From positions 1 to 64,000 of the forward strand of contig JAGABZ010000002.1 of NCBI GenBank assembly GCA_017614375.1: a DNA stretch of 64,000 nt. Direction: 5' to 3'. The stretch comes from Spirochaetales bacterium (GTDB lineage Bacteria; Spirochaetota; Spirochaetia; Sphaerochaetales; Sphaerochaetaceae). Under the pieces are notes generated by a model, which saw only the letters and a program-made list of their open reading frames with translations, was not told the DNA's origin and made no database searches. The first letter of the stretch is position 1. Every line of letters starts with the position of its first letter. Below are positions 27,344 through 35,124 of this stretch, piece after piece. A program made the position numbers and the translations under genes.

Positions 27344-28321
27344 ATGCCGGACACTTCAAACCTTTCCATCTCCGAAGCCATCCTCAGCGGTCGGTCCTTC
27401 ACCCCGTCGGAGTTCCCGACCTCGGGGTTTGCCGCCCTTTCCGCCGCAGGCTCCATACCCGAGCTCGCGTTCGAGGCTCTGGCCCCCTACTTCGCCGGAG
27501 ACAAACTTTTTTCTCCGCTGGCGGAAATCTGCTGCGAAGCCTTTGACTTCCCCATTCCCATAGCCGAAGTCGCACCGAACTGCAGGGCGCTGGAGCTGTT
27601 CGCCGGTCCGGGTCAGTCATATATCGATTTCGGAGCGCGCTTCATTGTTTCAATCATGCAACGACTGAATCCGGGCGCGGTCCTTACCGCGGAAATCCGC
27701 AAGCCATCCGAGGCCGCTGCCTGGGCCCGGGCCTTGGCCGGAAAGGGGATGACACTCTTCCTGACCGGAGTCAAAGAATGCCCGGGTCTGCCGCAGAATG
27801 TGTCAGTCTGCGACAGCGCTCCCGCAGGAGCAATCTGCGTAGATGAACGCAATACGGCCTTTATCATGGGGCTGAGCGTTCCTTTCATCTACTGCGCCCT
27901 TCATCAGGCAATCAGCGAGGACCGGATCCGTCCCTCCAAGGAAATATTCCTGACCCACTTCGCCCTTCCGGCCTGCAATCAGGCCCTCCAGGCGGCAGTC
28001 TTCTTCGCGAGGGCAATCGGTGCCCCGATCGGCCGGGTTCTGCTCGCCTGCAGAAAAGACCATGGAATAAAGGCTTTTCTTGACGGCAAAGCCCCGGCCC
28101 CCGCTGTTCTGGGCCTGCTTTTGAAGTACTTCTCCGAGCAGGAAGTCAAAGAAACAGTTCTGGCGGGAACCCCGGATGACGAAGCCGTGGGCCAGGCAAT
28201 CCAGAGGGTAACCGAAAAGACCGGCTACTGTCTGAGCAGCCACGGCGCTGTTCTGGAAGCGGCCCGTTTTGCTCTGCTTCCGGTTCACCGGACAGTGCTT
28301 GCCGTCACCGAGCCGCAATAA
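27344..28321 (+). CDS. Threonine-synthase-like protein lacking the PLP lysine
   Basis: A 325-residue protein aligning by eye along the whole of ThrC (about 430-480 residues). Shared features: the N-terminal ELAFEALAPYFAG segment, EAFDFPIPI, ELFAGPGQSYIDFGARF, then a GNFGD-region equivalent (LTHFALPACNQAL) and SSHGAVLEAARFALL near the C-terminus. In active enzymes the third segment ends AFKDFGARF, whose Lys binds PLP; here it is Ile. The ATSGDTG phosphate loop is missing too. Catalysis as a threonine synthase is therefore unlikely. AAAGGAGG precedes ATG 27344. Confidence 0.8.
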   Translation: MPDTSNLSISEAILSGRSFTPSEFPTSGFAALSAAGSIPELAFEALAPYFAGDKLFSPLAEICCEAFDFPIPIAEVAPNCRALELFAGPGQSYIDFGARFIVSIMQRLNPGAVLTAEIRKPSEAAAWARALAGKGMTLFLTGVKECPGLPQNVSVCDSAPAGAICVDERNTAFIMGLSVPFIYCALHQAISEDRIRPSKEIFLTHFALPACNQALQAAVFFARAIGAPIGRVLLACRKDHGIKAFLDGKAPAPAVLGLLLKYFSEQEVKETVLAGTPDDEAVGQAIQRVTEKTGYCLSSHGAVLEAARFALLPVHRTVLAVTEPQ

Positions 28322-28343
28322 CTCTCAACAGGCAGATAAAGGA

Positions 28344-28371
28344 AAAGGCCGCTGCATCCGCAACGGCCTTT
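28344..28371. terminator. Bidirectional terminator between the ThrC-like gene and rpmB
   Basis: AAGGCCG/CGGCCTT stem (28345-28351 with 28364-28370), flanked by A and T runs on either side, serving both convergent genes. Confidence 0.8.
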
Positions 28372-28391
28372 GTTTCGCCTGAGGCTGGTTG

Positions 28392-28637
28392 TCACTCTGC
28401 CTTCTGGCTGACGACCTTGTCCACCCTGCCGGCTCTGAGGCAGCGGGCGCATACATGGATGGTCATCGGAGTGCCTTCGACCATGGCCTTCACAGCGATG
28501 ATGTTCGGGCGGAAAACGCGGTTCTTGGTGACGCCGACGTGCTGTCCGACACCACCCTTTTTCTTGGCCTGTCCCTTTCTGGGAACGGTGCAACCGAACT
28601 GAGTACCCTTTCCGCAAATATCACATCTACGTGCCAT
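28392..28637 (-). CDS. rpmB: 50S ribosomal protein L28
   Basis: An 81-residue ribosomal protein: MARRCDICGKG at the N-terminus with CxxC, and a second Cys pair in HVCARCLRAG, so this is the zinc-binding (C+) form. Length and the SNNV-type core (TKNRVFRPN) fit the family. An AAGGTGG site lies before the ATG at 28637. The gene is alone under its own promoter and has a structured leader. Confidence 0.95.
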   Translation of the reverse strand: MARRCDICGKGTQFGCTVPRKGQAKKKGGVGQHVGVTKNRVFRPNIIAVKAMVEGTPMTIHVCARCLRAGRVDKVVSQKAE

Positions 28638-28661
28638 ATCTTCCACCTTGTCGTTGTTGTA

Positions 28662-28690
28662 TGCAAAAACAGACGCGTCCTTCGACGCGC
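28662..28690 (-). promoter_or_regulatory. Hairpin with U tract in the rpmB leader
   Basis: Minus-strand GCGCGTC/GACGCGT stem, 4-nt loop, then CTGTTTTTGC. It starts about 3 nt after the predicted +1. Attenuation or 5'-end protection are both possible. Confidence 0.5.
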
Positions 28691-28699
28691 ACTTTTAGG

Positions 28700-28728
28700 A
28701 CAATAACAGAAAAGTCATTCAATGTAAA
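28700..28728 (-). promoter_or_regulatory. Promoter of rpmB
   Basis: Minus-strand TTTACA (28728-28723), 17-nt spacer, TATTGT (28705-28700). Confidence 0.6.
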
Positions 28729-28772
28729 TACCTTACAGGCAGTTTGAGCCTCTGACCCAGCAGACCCGGAAG

Positions 28773-28802
28773 TTGACGGGAAAGCCGCCGAGGGAATATA
28801 CT
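28773..28802 (+). promoter_or_regulatory. Promoter of tRNA-Pro(UGG)
   Basis: TTGACG (28773-28778), 18-nt spacer, TATACT (28797-28802), 15 nt before the tRNA. Confidence 0.7.
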
Positions 28803-28817
28803 CACCTCACATGAAAT

Positions 28818-28890
28818 CGGGGCGTTGCCCAGCGGCCAGGGCGCCTGCTTTGGGAGCAGGATACCGGAGGTTCGAGTCCTCTCGCCCCGA
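28818..28890 (+). tRNA. tRNA-Pro (anticodon UGG)
   Basis: Acceptor CGGGGCG/CGCCCCG with discriminator A, anticodon stem CCTGC/GCAGG around TTTGGGA (anticodon UGG), T arm GGAGG/CCTCT-type with TTCGAGT loop. No encoded CCA. Confidence 0.95.
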
Positions 28891-28895
28891 AGAGC

Positions 28896-28933
28896 GAAGG
28901 AGTCGGTGCAGAGCATCGGCTCCTTCACTTTTG
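28896..28933 (+). terminator. Terminator after tRNA-Pro(UGG)
   Basis: Long stem GAAGGAG...CTCCTTC with an inner CGGTGC/GCATCG stem, followed by ACTTTTG. Confidence 0.75.
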
Positions 28934-28952
28934 GGCGCACATTTCCACTGTT

Positions 28953-29075
28953 TTCAGAATAAAACCTTGAAAATTGCCAGTTTATTCTGAAAATTCAGAA
29001 TAAAACCTGAAAAACCGATGGCTTATTCTGAAATTTCAGAATTGAAGGCCAAAAATCTGGAGTTTATTCTGAAAC
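28953..29075. repeat. Three tandem 41-nt units, each a hairpin
   Basis: Units at 28953-28993, 28994-29034 and 29035-29075, each exactly 41 nt, starting TTCAGAAT and ending in ATTCTGAA plus two bases. Terminal inverted repeats form stems of 11, 10 and 8 bp. The inner 17-20 nt vary. The block is AT-rich against a GC-rich genome. The gap from 28934 to 29231 has no gene; besides this array it holds only the promoter at 29165-29194. Confidence 0.9.
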
Positions 29076-29164
29076 TCTGCAATCTTGAAAAACCTCCGTT
29101 TGCCCGGCTATCAGCGCCAAAGGGAGTTTCGCTGAGATTGCCGAGAAGATTCTGTTATTTTTTC

Positions 29165-29194
29165 TTGCCGACAGAGCAAAAACGTATGTAGAAT
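29165..29194 (+). promoter_or_regulatory. Promoter of the DUF2188-like gene
   Basis: TTGCCG (29165-29170), 18-nt spacer, TAGAAT (29189-29194). Confidence 0.55.
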
Positions 29195-29231
29195 ATTGTT
29201 CAGGAAAAAACCAATCACACGGAGGCTGGAT

Positions 29232-29483
29232 ATGGCAAACGAAGAGGTAAAAGAAGTCCACGAACTGGCGTGGGTCGACGGCAAGGGCTGGGCGGTAAAG
29301 CGCCAGGGAAGCGAGAAGGTCATCAAGTACTTCCCGACCAAGATGGAAGGGCTGAAATACATTCTCAAGGTCAGTGAGAATCAGGGCACAAGAGTCGTTG
29401 TCAGACTTAAGAACGGAAAGTTCCAGAAGTTCGAGAACGCCACCCGCGCCCTCAACTATGCCAAGGAGAATGGCGAGGACTAA
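29232..29483 (+). CDS. Small DUF2188-like protein
   Basis: An 83-residue cytoplasmic protein, MANEEVKEV start, with DGKGWAVKRQGSEKVIKYF and GTRVVVRLKNGKFQKF. The WAVKR-then-T-K-x-E pattern followed by a second strand resembles DUF2188 (about 60-80 residues), a family of unknown function. A CGGAGG site precedes ATG 29232. It stands alone between the hairpin-repeat array and a strong terminator, so it is expressed separately. Confidence 0.7.
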   Translation: MANEEVKEVHELAWVDGKGWAVKRQGSEKVIKYFPTKMEGLKYILKVSENQGTRVVVRLKNGKFQKFENATRALNYAKENGED

Positions 29484-29500
29484 GCTCCTCCCCTTTCACA

Positions 29501-29533
29501 AACAACCCTGTCATCCGGCAGGGTTGTTTTTTT
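29501..29533 (+). terminator. Terminator after the DUF2188-like gene
   Basis: AACAACCCTG/CAGGGTTGTT stem with an 8-nt loop running into a T tract. Confidence 0.92.
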
Positions 29534-29541
29534 CCGCCCGT

Positions 29542-29570
29542 TTGACCAAAAAGCTGAACATCAATAGTAT
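29542..29570 (+). promoter_or_regulatory. Promoter giving a leaderless yhcH mRNA
   Basis: TTGACC (29542-29547), 17-nt spacer, TAGTAT (29565-29570). ATG at 29577 coincides with the expected +1. Confidence 0.75.
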
Positions 29571-29576
29571 TTAGGC

Positions 29577-30032
29577 ATGATTTTCGACACCCTTTCAAAT
29601 CTTGAACTCTACCGCCCCGTAGTCCCGGGGCTTCAGCCGGTAATCGACGAGATGGACCGCGGAGACATCTACCGCCTAGCCCCGGGCTCGTACATGACCG
29701 CGGACGGCAAGGTTCCGTACATCATCACAGAATTCGACGCCTACACCGAGCGCAGGCCGTATATGTTCCACAAAAGCACGACCGTCGTCGAGATTGTCCT
29801 GTCCGGGCACGATGTTATGGGCATCGCCTGGAGGGAGAACCGCGACCGCACGACAGGCTATGACACCAAAACCGATACCGGCACGCTGGACGGAGACCCG
29901 ATCGGGGTTTTCCACGGCGAGGAGGGTCGGTTCGCAGTCTTTTTCCCCGGCGAGCCGTACAGTCTGGGCATGACCCCCAGCGGGCTGCCTGAAAAAGTTA
30001 AGAGAGTTGTCTTTCTCCTGAAGGAAAACTGA
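29577..30032 (+). CDS. YhcH/YjgK/YiaL family protein (DUF386)
   Basis: A 151-residue beta-barrel (cupin-like) protein of the YhcH/YjgK/YiaL family, often linked to sugar-acid or sialic-acid metabolism, with activity toward anomers of acid sugars proposed. Seen: MIFDTLSNLELYR start, EFDAYTERRPYMFHKS, VVEIVLSGHDVMGIAW, and AVFFPGEPYSLGM near the C-terminus with the usual acidic/His metal-site neighbourhood. It is monocistronic, has no Shine-Dalgarno sequence and appears leaderless. Confidence 0.88.
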   Translation: MIFDTLSNLELYRPVVPGLQPVIDEMDRGDIYRLAPGSYMTADGKVPYIITEFDAYTERRPYMFHKSTTVVEIVLSGHDVMGIAWRENRDRTTGYDTKTDTGTLDGDPIGVFHGEEGRFAVFFPGEPYSLGMTPSGLPEKVKRVVFLLKEN

Positions 30033-30038
30033 AGGGAA

Positions 30039-31187
30039 TCACACTCCCAGAATCAGTTTCGTTTTACGGCTGATCAGGTCCTCGTAACGCTCGAGGGCCA
30101 TTTTTATGACTTTGTCCCAAGAGAGCGGGATGGTCTGACGGGCCCTGGCACCGACCTCGGCGGCCATCGGAAGGGCAGACTCGATTCTGGCGGCGAGGTC
30201 CTCAGGAGAGTTCTCGCACAAAAAGCCGTTTTCGTTGTCGGTGACGCCCTCGGCGGAGCAGCTGCCCCGCATCAGGATGCTCGGAGTACCGGCAGCGGCG
30301 GCTTCGCGGACAACCATGGGAGCATTGTCGTAGACCGAAGGGAAGATGAACAGATCGGCGCGGGCGAAGATCTGCATCATCAGGTTCCTGTCGGAGAGAT
30401 GTCCGGCAAAGACGATCCGGTCATCCAGACCCTTTTCCCTGACCAGGTTCTTTATCGCCTGCTCGTCAGGTCCCTGACCGACGAAAAGCATCCTGAAATC
30501 CTCGTGGCGCTGTCTGTAGACCGCGACGGCCTCAATTATCAGCTTTATGTTCTTCTTGAAGGCGTGCTGGCCTACAAAGAGGAATACCGGGCCGGTGCCG
30601 AGGTTGTATTTCTCCTGGGCAGCGAGCCTGTCCTCCTCGGTCGGATACCAGAGGTTCGTTCCGTTGGGCATGACGGTAATCTCACGCTTGTACCCGTAGT
30701 CCCTCAGGACGTCGGCGGTGGCGTTGTTCACCGCCCAGACTTCGTCGCAGCGGTTGTAAAAGCGGATAATCATCGAGACAATGCTTTCGGCTATCAGTTT
30801 GCTCCCGGTCTTGATCAGGAAATCATCGTAGTATTTCGAGTGGAATGAGGCTACCAGGGGGATGGTCTGCCTCTCGGCTATCGTGGCCCCGTCCAGACCG
30901 ATGAGAAACGGTGAATGGGCGTGGATTATGTCCAGACCCAGCTTTTTCATCGTCTGATGGAACTCAATGCTCAACTGAGGAATCCCGCAGGTGTATGGCT
31001 CGTTGAGGACCGGCACGCTGGGCACCTCGATCATCGGAAAGTCGACCGGGTACGGATTGCGGGGCTTGGGCCCTATGTAATAGGCCTTGTGCCCCATAGC
31101 GTTGAGCTGCTGGACATAACTCTTGCAAACCATCCCCACGCCGTCGAGGTCAGGGGGAAAACAGTCAATGAACTGGCCAATTACCAA
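30039..31187 (-). CDS. Glycosyltransferase family 4 (1,2-diacylglycerol glucosyltransferase-like)
   Basis: A 382-residue GT-B glycosyltransferase: N-terminal IGQFIDCFPPDLDGVG, HAHSPFLIGLDG and ASFHSKYYDDF in the acceptor domain, and FVGQHAFKKNIKLIIEA, FVGQGPDE and the EX7E-type FPSVYDNAPMVVREAAAAGTP in the donor domain. It resembles membrane glycolipid synthases, so the acceptor may be diacylglycerol. The start is TTG at 31187 with AGAGG 8 nt upstream; the longer frame to 31346 would overlap the ogg gene. Confidence 0.87.
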   Translation of the reverse strand: MVIGQFIDCFPPDLDGVGMVCKSYVQQLNAMGHKAYYIGPKPRNPYPVDFPMIEVPSVPVLNEPYTCGIPQLSIEFHQTMKKLGLDIIHAHSPFLIGLDGATIAERQTIPLVASFHSKYYDDFLIKTGSKLIAESIVSMIIRFYNRCDEVWAVNNATADVLRDYGYKREITVMPNGTNLWYPTEEDRLAAQEKYNLGTGPVFLFVGQHAFKKNIKLIIEAVAVYRQRHEDFRMLFVGQGPDEQAIKNLVREKGLDDRIVFAGHLSDRNLMMQIFARADLFIFPSVYDNAPMVVREAAAAGTPSILMRGSCSAEGVTDNENGFLCENSPEDLAARIESALPMAAEVGARARQTIPLSWDKVIKMALERYEDLISRKTKLILGV

Positions 31188-31269
31188 AGCGGAACCTCTG
31201 AAACAGTACTGAGGAAAGTATACCCGCGGGAAAGAATAAAGACAAGGTCGCGGAATCCGGCAGCACCCG

Positions 31270-32034
31270 TCAGCGTCCGGCCCCGGAGGGCGCGTACACA
31301 CAGCAACGGGCATAGAAGAACAGGTACTGCTGTGCCAGACCGGCAAGCGGCCCGAACAGAGCCCTCCCGTCCCTGTTGTCGAACAGGTCCGCCATCACGC
31401 GCTTCATCCAGACATCCATCGGGAAGCACTCCATCCGGTGAAAGCCGAACAGCAGGGCGCAGTCGGCGACCTTGTCCCCTATCCCGTCCACGGTTTTGAG
31501 CAAGTCCCTGGCATCCCCCACCGGTAGCGAGGCCACCTCGTCCAGATTCAGCGTTCCCTCATGAACACGCCGGGCCAGGTCGTACACATATCTGTCCCTG
31601 AACCCGAGCCCCATGGCCCGCAAACCGTCGACACCGATTTCAAGCAGCGCCTCAGGCGACGGAAAGCATCCCCCGTTGCAGAGTCTGGAAATAATCAGTT
31701 TGATTCTCTTGATGTTGTTGTTCTGAGAGATTACGAAACTGCACAGAGCCTCCCAGCGGTCCTGGTTGAGAATCTGGATTCCCCGGGAAAAGGCGCAGGC
31801 CTTTTCCATCACCGGCGAAACAAGAGCCAGTTCGCGACACGCCGCAGCGTAATCGAAGTCGAAGTCGAAGTAATGCCGCCAGAACGGGTCGGATTTGATG
31901 AAGTCCAGACTGTCCTGTCTGACGGAGAGCATCCTGCCGCAGGCTTGTCCACTCCACAGGCCCGTTTCATCAGCCGTCCAGCGGAAAGCCTGACCGCAGT
32001 CCAGTGTGCGTGCCAGATTGATCTCGTAGTCCAT
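31270..32034 (-). CDS. ogg: 8-oxoguanine DNA glycosylase-like protein (Ogg1 family)
   Basis: A 254-residue HhH-GPD glycosylase/AP lyase. It begins LARTLDCGQAFRW as in Ogg1/AlkA, has FVISQNNNIKRIKLIISRL, and a hairpin TVDGIGDKVADCALLF with the catalytic Lys followed by MDVWMKRVM with the catalytic Asp. It excises oxidised purines, complementing nth at 11183-11851. GAGGG precedes the ATG, 7 nt after the trmL stop. Confidence 0.88.
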   Translation of the reverse strand: MDYEINLARTLDCGQAFRWTADETGLWSGQACGRMLSVRQDSLDFIKSDPFWRHYFDFDFDYAAACRELALVSPVMEKACAFSRGIQILNQDRWEALCSFVISQNNNIKRIKLIISRLCNGGCFPSPEALLEIGVDGLRAMGLGFRDRYVYDLARRVHEGTLNLDEVASLPVGDARDLLKTVDGIGDKVADCALLFGFHRMECFPMDVWMKRVMADLFDNRDGRALFGPLAGLAQQYLFFYARCCVYAPSGAGR

Positions 32035-32041
32035 CGCGCCC

Positions 32042-32554
32042 TCACCAGCTGAGTCTGTGAAGCTGACCGGCGGTCTTCATCCCCGCAAATGACGATTGGC
32101 GCAGAACCTCATAGACGGCGACGGCGACGCTGTTTGAAAGGTTCAGCGACCTGGTTTCGCCGAGCATCGGAATTCTCAGGCAGGTGTCGGGACTGGCCTT
32201 CAGAATCGGCTCGGGGATACCGGCGCTTTCCTTGCCGAAGACCAGCCAGACCTCCGGAGGTCCGAAATCGACATCCGAATAGCAATGAAGGCCTTTGGTT
32301 GAGAAATACCACAGTTTTTTGTCGCCGTTCTCAGACATGAAGCCATCAATGCTATCATATGTGCGGATACGGACATCGGGCCAGTAGTCCAGCCCGGCGC
32401 GACGGACATGCTTCTCGTCAATGGAGAAACCCAGCGGTCCGACCAGATGGAGAACCGAACCGGTCGCCGCGCAGGTACGGGCGATATTCCCCGTGTTCTG
32501 GGGAATCTCCGGCTCGAACAGCACGACGTTGATTTTCGGTCTCAGGCTCTCCAT
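32042..32554 (-). CDS. trmL: tRNA (cytidine/uridine-34 2'-O)-methyltransferase
   Basis: A 170-residue SPOUT methyltransferase that 2'-O-methylates wobble position 34 of tRNA-Leu. The SAM-binding knot is visible: EPEIPQNTGNIARTCAAT, LVFGKESAGIPEP and IPMLGETRSLNLSNSVAVAVYE. Length is near the usual 155. The ATG has no strong ribosome site and lies 10 nt after tyrS, so translational coupling is likely. Confidence 0.93.
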   Translation of the reverse strand: MESLRPKINVVLFEPEIPQNTGNIARTCAATGSVLHLVGPLGFSIDEKHVRRAGLDYWPDVRIRTYDSIDGFMSENGDKKLWYFSTKGLHCYSDVDFGPPEVWLVFGKESAGIPEPILKASPDTCLRIPMLGETRSLNLSNSVAVAVYEVLRQSSFAGMKTAGQLHRLSW

Positions 32555-32563
32555 GACGGACGT

Positions 32564-33799
32564 CTATCTGACGATGATGCGGAAGAATCTCTTCTTTCCT
32601 GCACGGAGAATAATGTCCCCGTCCTTTACAAAGGAGCTGTCGACCGTGATTTTCCAGTCGGTGACCTTCTCTGAGTTGATCGAGGCGCCTCCGTCGGCAA
32701 TCAGTCTGCGGACATCGCTTTTGGTCTTGCACAGGTCGGTCATCGCGAAAAGATCGATTACTCCGATACCCTGCTCCAGTTCGGAGGCGGAAAGCTCGAT
32801 CGAGGGCATCCCGTCGCGGTCTCCGGCCCCGGAAAAGATTGCCTTGGCCGCGGCGCGGGCCTTGTCGGCCTCTTCCTGTCCGTGGATGATCTTCGTCTGC
32901 TCGTAGGCAAGCTTCTCCTTGGCGGCGTTTACATCGCCCTTTTCCCACTCGGCGATTTCATCCAGGCTGAGGAAGGTAAAGAGCTTCATGAACTTGATTA
33001 CATCGGCGTCGGCCACGTTGCGCCAGTACTGGTAGAAGTTGTACGGGCTGCACAGTTCCGGGTCGAGGAAGATGGCGCCGCTCTCGGTCTTGCCCATCTT
33101 CTTGCCGTCGGAGCGGGTGATCAGGTGCATGGTAAGTCCGTAGCACTCCACACCTTCCAGACGCCGGATCAGATCCGTTCCGGCGACGATGTTTCCCCAC
33201 TGGTCGTCTCCGCCGATCTGGAGCCTGGCACCGGATTCACGGTACAACGTCAGGAAGTCAAACGACTGCAGAAGCTGGTAGTTGAACTCGATGAAGCTCA
33301 GTCCCCTCTCCAGCCTCTGTTTGTAGCTCTCGAAGGTCAGCATCCGGTTCACCGAGAAATGGGCTCCGATGTCGCGGAGGAACTGGATGTAGTTCAGCCC
33401 CAGCAGCCAGTCGCCGTTGAACATCATCCGGGCCTTTCCCATGCCGGGTGCGGGGTTTTCGGAGAAGTCGACGACGGTGGACAGCTGCTGCCTGATATGG
33501 GCACAGTTGTCCATAATCTGCTCCTGTGAGAGCATCTTGCGCATCTCGGTCTTTCCCGACGGGTCGCCGATCATAGCCGTACCGTTTCCTACCAGGGCTA
33601 TCGGATTGTGTCCGTTCTCCTGCAGGTGGTGCATGGCGAAAAAGGGCACCATGTGTCCGATGTGCAGGCTGCGCCCGGTGGGGTCGCAACCCAGGTAGAA
33701 TGTCACCGGGCCTTTGTCCATCAAATCGCTCAGGGCGTCTAGGTCGGTACAGGCCTTGACGAACCCTCTGTCAAAGAGTACCTGAAGGGCCTTGTTCAT
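32564..33799 (-). CDS. tyrS: Tyrosyl-tRNA synthetase
   Basis: A 411-residue class I synthetase: YLGCDPTGRSLHIGHMVP (HIGH motif), QIGGDDQWGNIVAGTDLI, and KKMGKT as the KMSKS-equivalent loop, then a C-terminal S4-like RNA-binding domain (SDVRRLIADGGASINSEKV). The ATG at 33799 shares its A with the glyQS TGA and has AGGAG upstream. Confidence 0.95.
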   Translation of the reverse strand: MNKALQVLFDRGFVKACTDLDALSDLMDKGPVTFYLGCDPTGRSLHIGHMVPFFAMHHLQENGHNPIALVGNGTAMIGDPSGKTEMRKMLSQEQIMDNCAHIRQQLSTVVDFSENPAPGMGKARMMFNGDWLLGLNYIQFLRDIGAHFSVNRMLTFESYKQRLERGLSFIEFNYQLLQSFDFLTLYRESGARLQIGGDDQWGNIVAGTDLIRRLEGVECYGLTMHLITRSDGKKMGKTESGAIFLDPELCSPYNFYQYWRNVADADVIKFMKLFTFLSLDEIAEWEKGDVNAAKEKLAYEQTKIIHGQEEADKARAAAKAIFSGAGDRDGMPSIELSASELEQGIGVIDLFAMTDLCKTKSDVRRLIADGGASINSEKVTDWKITVDSSFVKDGDIILRAGKKRFFRIIVR

Positions 33800-35124
33800 C
33801 ACACTCTCCTGTAGGCGCGGTTCTCCTCACGGATTCTGGAGACCAGTTCGGAAACGGGAACACGGACCTGCTGCATCGAGTCGCGGAAGCGCAGGGTCAC
33901 CGTGTTGTCCTTGAGGGTGTCATAGTCGACGGTCACGCAGTACGGTGTGCCGATTTCATCCTGGCGGCGGTATCTGCGGCCGATGGCTCCGCTCTGGTCG
34001 TAATAGGTCATGAAGTCCGAACGCAGTTCATGCTCGAGCTTGTCGGCGTATTCGGCAAGTCCGTCCTTTTTGACCAGCGGAAGCACTGCGACCATCACCG
34101 GAGCGATTTCCGGGTGGAAGTGCAGTACGGTGCGGATGTCGCCCTCGGGGGTCGGCTCCTCGTCGTAGGCGTCGGAAAGCACCATCAGGACGTTTCTGGT
34201 AAGTCCGGCCGAGGTCTCGACGACGTACGGGATGTAGCGTTCCTGGGTATCCGGGTCGAGGTACGTCAGGTCCTTGCCCGAGAACTTCTGGTGCTGCGAC
34301 AGGTCGTAGTCGGTCCGGTCGTGGATGCCCTCGAGCTCCTGCCATCCCATCGGGAAGAGGAACTGGATGTCATAGGCGTCCTTGGCGTAAAATGCCAGTT
34401 CGTCCGGTCCGTGCTGGTGCCATCTGAGGTGCTCCGGGACGATTCCCATCTTTTTGTAGAATTCCATCCTCTGCTCCCTCCAGTAGGGGAACCACTGGTC
34501 GTCGCTGCCCGGCTTGCAGAAGAACTGCATCTCCATCTGCTCGAATTCGCAGGAGCGGAAGATGAAGTTCTTTGTGGTGATTTCGTTGCGGAACGACTTT
34601 CCGACCTGAGCGATTCCGAAAGGAACCTTGACCCGGCTGGACTGTACCACGTTCTTGAACTCGGTGTAGATTCCCTGGGCCGTCTCCGGGCGGAGGAAAA
34701 TCGTGCTGGCGCTGTCGGTGTTCGGGCCGATATGGGTGGCGAACATCAGGTTGAAGTTGCGCGGCGCGGTGAAGCTGTCACGGGTTCCGCAGACGGGACA
34801 CGGGGCATTGAGGTCGATCTGGTCGGCGCGGAAGCGGCTCTTGCACTGCTTGCAGTCGACCATCGGGTCGGTGAAGTTGCTCACGTGACCGGAAGCTTCC
34901 CAGACCTTTGACGCCATCAGGATCGAGCTGTCTAGGCCGACTATGTTGTCGTGCAGCTGGGTCATTTCCTTCCACCAGAAGTCCCTGATGTTGTTCTTGA
35001 GGTGCACGCCGAGAGGACCGTAGTCATAGGCTCCGTTCAGTCCGCCGTAGATTTCGCTGGACTGGAAGATGAATCCCCTGCGTCTGCACAGCGATACGAG
35101 TTTTTCCATAGTGACTTCAGCCAT
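33799..35124 (-). CDS. glyQS: Glycyl-tRNA synthetase, alpha2 type
   Basis: A 441-residue class II synthetase of the homodimeric type (not alpha2beta2), as in spirochaetes and Gram-positives. Seen: RRGFIFQSSEIYGGLNGAYDYGPLG, a zinc knuckle CKQCKSRF...CPVCG, LRPETAQGIYTEF (motif 2 region), and the C-terminal anticodon domain. GAAGGAGG precedes the ATG, which overlaps the gltX 3' end by 8 nt. Confidence 0.95.
   Translation of the reverse strand: MAEVTMEKLVSLCRRRGFIFQSSEIYGGLNGAYDYGPLGVHLKNNIRDFWWKEMTQLHDNIVGLDSSILMASKVWEASGHVSNFTDPMVDCKQCKSRFRADQIDLNAPCPVCGTRDSFTAPRNFNLMFATHIGPNTDSASTIFLRPETAQGIYTEFKNVVQSSRVKVPFGIAQVGKSFRNEITTKNFIFRSCEFEQMEMQFFCKPGSDDQWFPYWREQRMEFYKKMGIVPEHLRWHQHGPDELAFYAKDAYDIQFLFPMGWQELEGIHDRTDYDLSQHQKFSGKDLTYLDPDTQERYIPYVVETSAGLTRNVLMVLSDAYDEEPTPEGDIRTVLHFHPEIAPVMVAVLPLVKKDGLAEYADKLEHELRSDFMTYYDQSGAIGRRYRRQDEIGTPYCVTVDYDTLKDNTVTLRFRDSMQQVRVPVSELVSRIREENRAYRRV

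Noticed and set aside
28953-29075. CRISPR array
   Set aside because: Units are 41 nt in total, the variable parts are only 17-20 nt and lie inside each hairpin, and no cas gene is present. The pattern is inverted-repeat hairpins.
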